Source: Actinomycetes bacterium (lineage in GTDB: Bacteria > Actinomycetota > Acidimicrobiia > Acidimicrobiales > Bog-793). From it: a stretch of DNA of 13,704 nucleotides. Below the pieces are notes generated by a model. It was not told where the DNA came from and made no database searches. It saw only the letters and a list, made by a program, of their open reading frames with translations. The stretch spans positions 1 through 13,704 of the forward strand of contig JAKAOD010000023.1 of assembly GCA_021823365.1 (NCBI GenBank). Reading direction: 5' to 3'. Shown here piece by piece: positions 13,520-13,704 of the stretch. Position numbers and translations under genes: made by a program. Each line of letters starts with the position of its first letter. The first letter of the stretch is position 1.

Positions 13520-13704
13520 AGAGCGAACAGCCAGGCTCGGTCCGCGCCGCCCGGCGGCGCCACGGCCTGTCGCCCCGTCCTCCGCCCCGGACCTCGACCG
13601 GGCCCGCGGTCCGGGCCCTCCTCTGCTCACCCAGGCGGCGCCCGGCCGGCGTCGTCCGGCCCGCCGGCGCCGCCCCGCCTCGCTCGCCTCGCCTTCCTCG
13701 CCCG
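13520..13704. other. Right-end non-coding stretch
   Basis: These 185 bases after the adenylate kinase stop are extremely C/G-rich. Apart from the hairpin at 13586-13615, I see only low-complexity sequence such as CCTCGCTCGCCTCGCC near the end. No start codon with a ribosome site or recognisable protein is supported here. Confidence 0.5.
13586..13615 (+). terminator. GC-rich hairpin downstream of the adenylate kinase gene
   Basis: CCCGGACC (13586-13593) and GGTCCGGG (13608-13615) form a perfect 8-bp stem around a 14-base loop that itself contains CGGGCCCG. An alternative pairing uses GGGCCC at 13600-13605 and 13613-13618. It begins 66 bases after the stop, and a C/T-rich stretch rather than a T-run follows. 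It could end the cyd transcript. Confidence 0.4.

Overview
The window reads as chromosomal DNA of a very GC-rich actinobacterium. The evidence is strong G/C third-position codon bias, many GTG starts, 4-base start/stop overlaps, a cydABDC gene order, a SigR-type promoter motif and a DosR-type box. An Acidimicrobiia-like lineage is possible, but that is a guess from gene content. I see no tRNA, rRNA, CRISPR array, transposase or phage gene.

Layout: (1) Positions 1-3553, minus strand, hold a probable operon read right to left: an Fpg/Nei-family DNA glycosylase, arginyl-tRNA synthetase (argS), moaC and the start of mobA, which runs off the left edge. argS/moaC and moaC/mobA each share a GTGA overlap. 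(2) A class-B-like DyP peroxidase (3577-4530, plus) diverges from the glycosylase gene only 23 bp away. A perfect 10-bp inverted repeat carries both start codons. (3) A 63-bp array of seven 9-bp units lies between the DyP gene and a convergent gene (4634-5761, minus) for a rhodanese-persulfide dioxygenase fusion. (4) A 294-bp divergent control region (5762-6055) separates that gene from a thioredoxin gene (6056-6457, plus). It holds two copies of ATACC-N6-GGTAT, like CsoR/CstR-family operators, on either side of eight 13-bp tandem repeats. A GGGAAT-N18-GTT SigR/SigH-type promoter overlaps the thioredoxin-side operator. (5) After a 286-bp leader with a DosR/DevR-like box comes cydA-cydB-cydD-cydC (cytochrome bd oxidase and its ABC exporter), with a short-LID adenylate kinase gene overlapping the end of cydC (6744-13519, plus). 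The last 185 bp hold only a strong hairpin.

Working together: the fusion would oxidise and transfer sulfane sulfur, thioredoxin can reduce protein persulfides and disulfides, and cytochrome bd is a sulfide-tolerant oxidase whose assembly needs CydDC. Positions 4634-12941 therefore look like a sulfide/thiol-stress and low-oxygen respiration neighbourhood. The most notable points are the paired operators with the embedded SigR-like promoter, a MoaC lacking two catalytic residues (K51 and D128 in E. coli numbering), the inverted repeat over two divergent start codons, and several short tandem repeats at gene boundaries and linkers.
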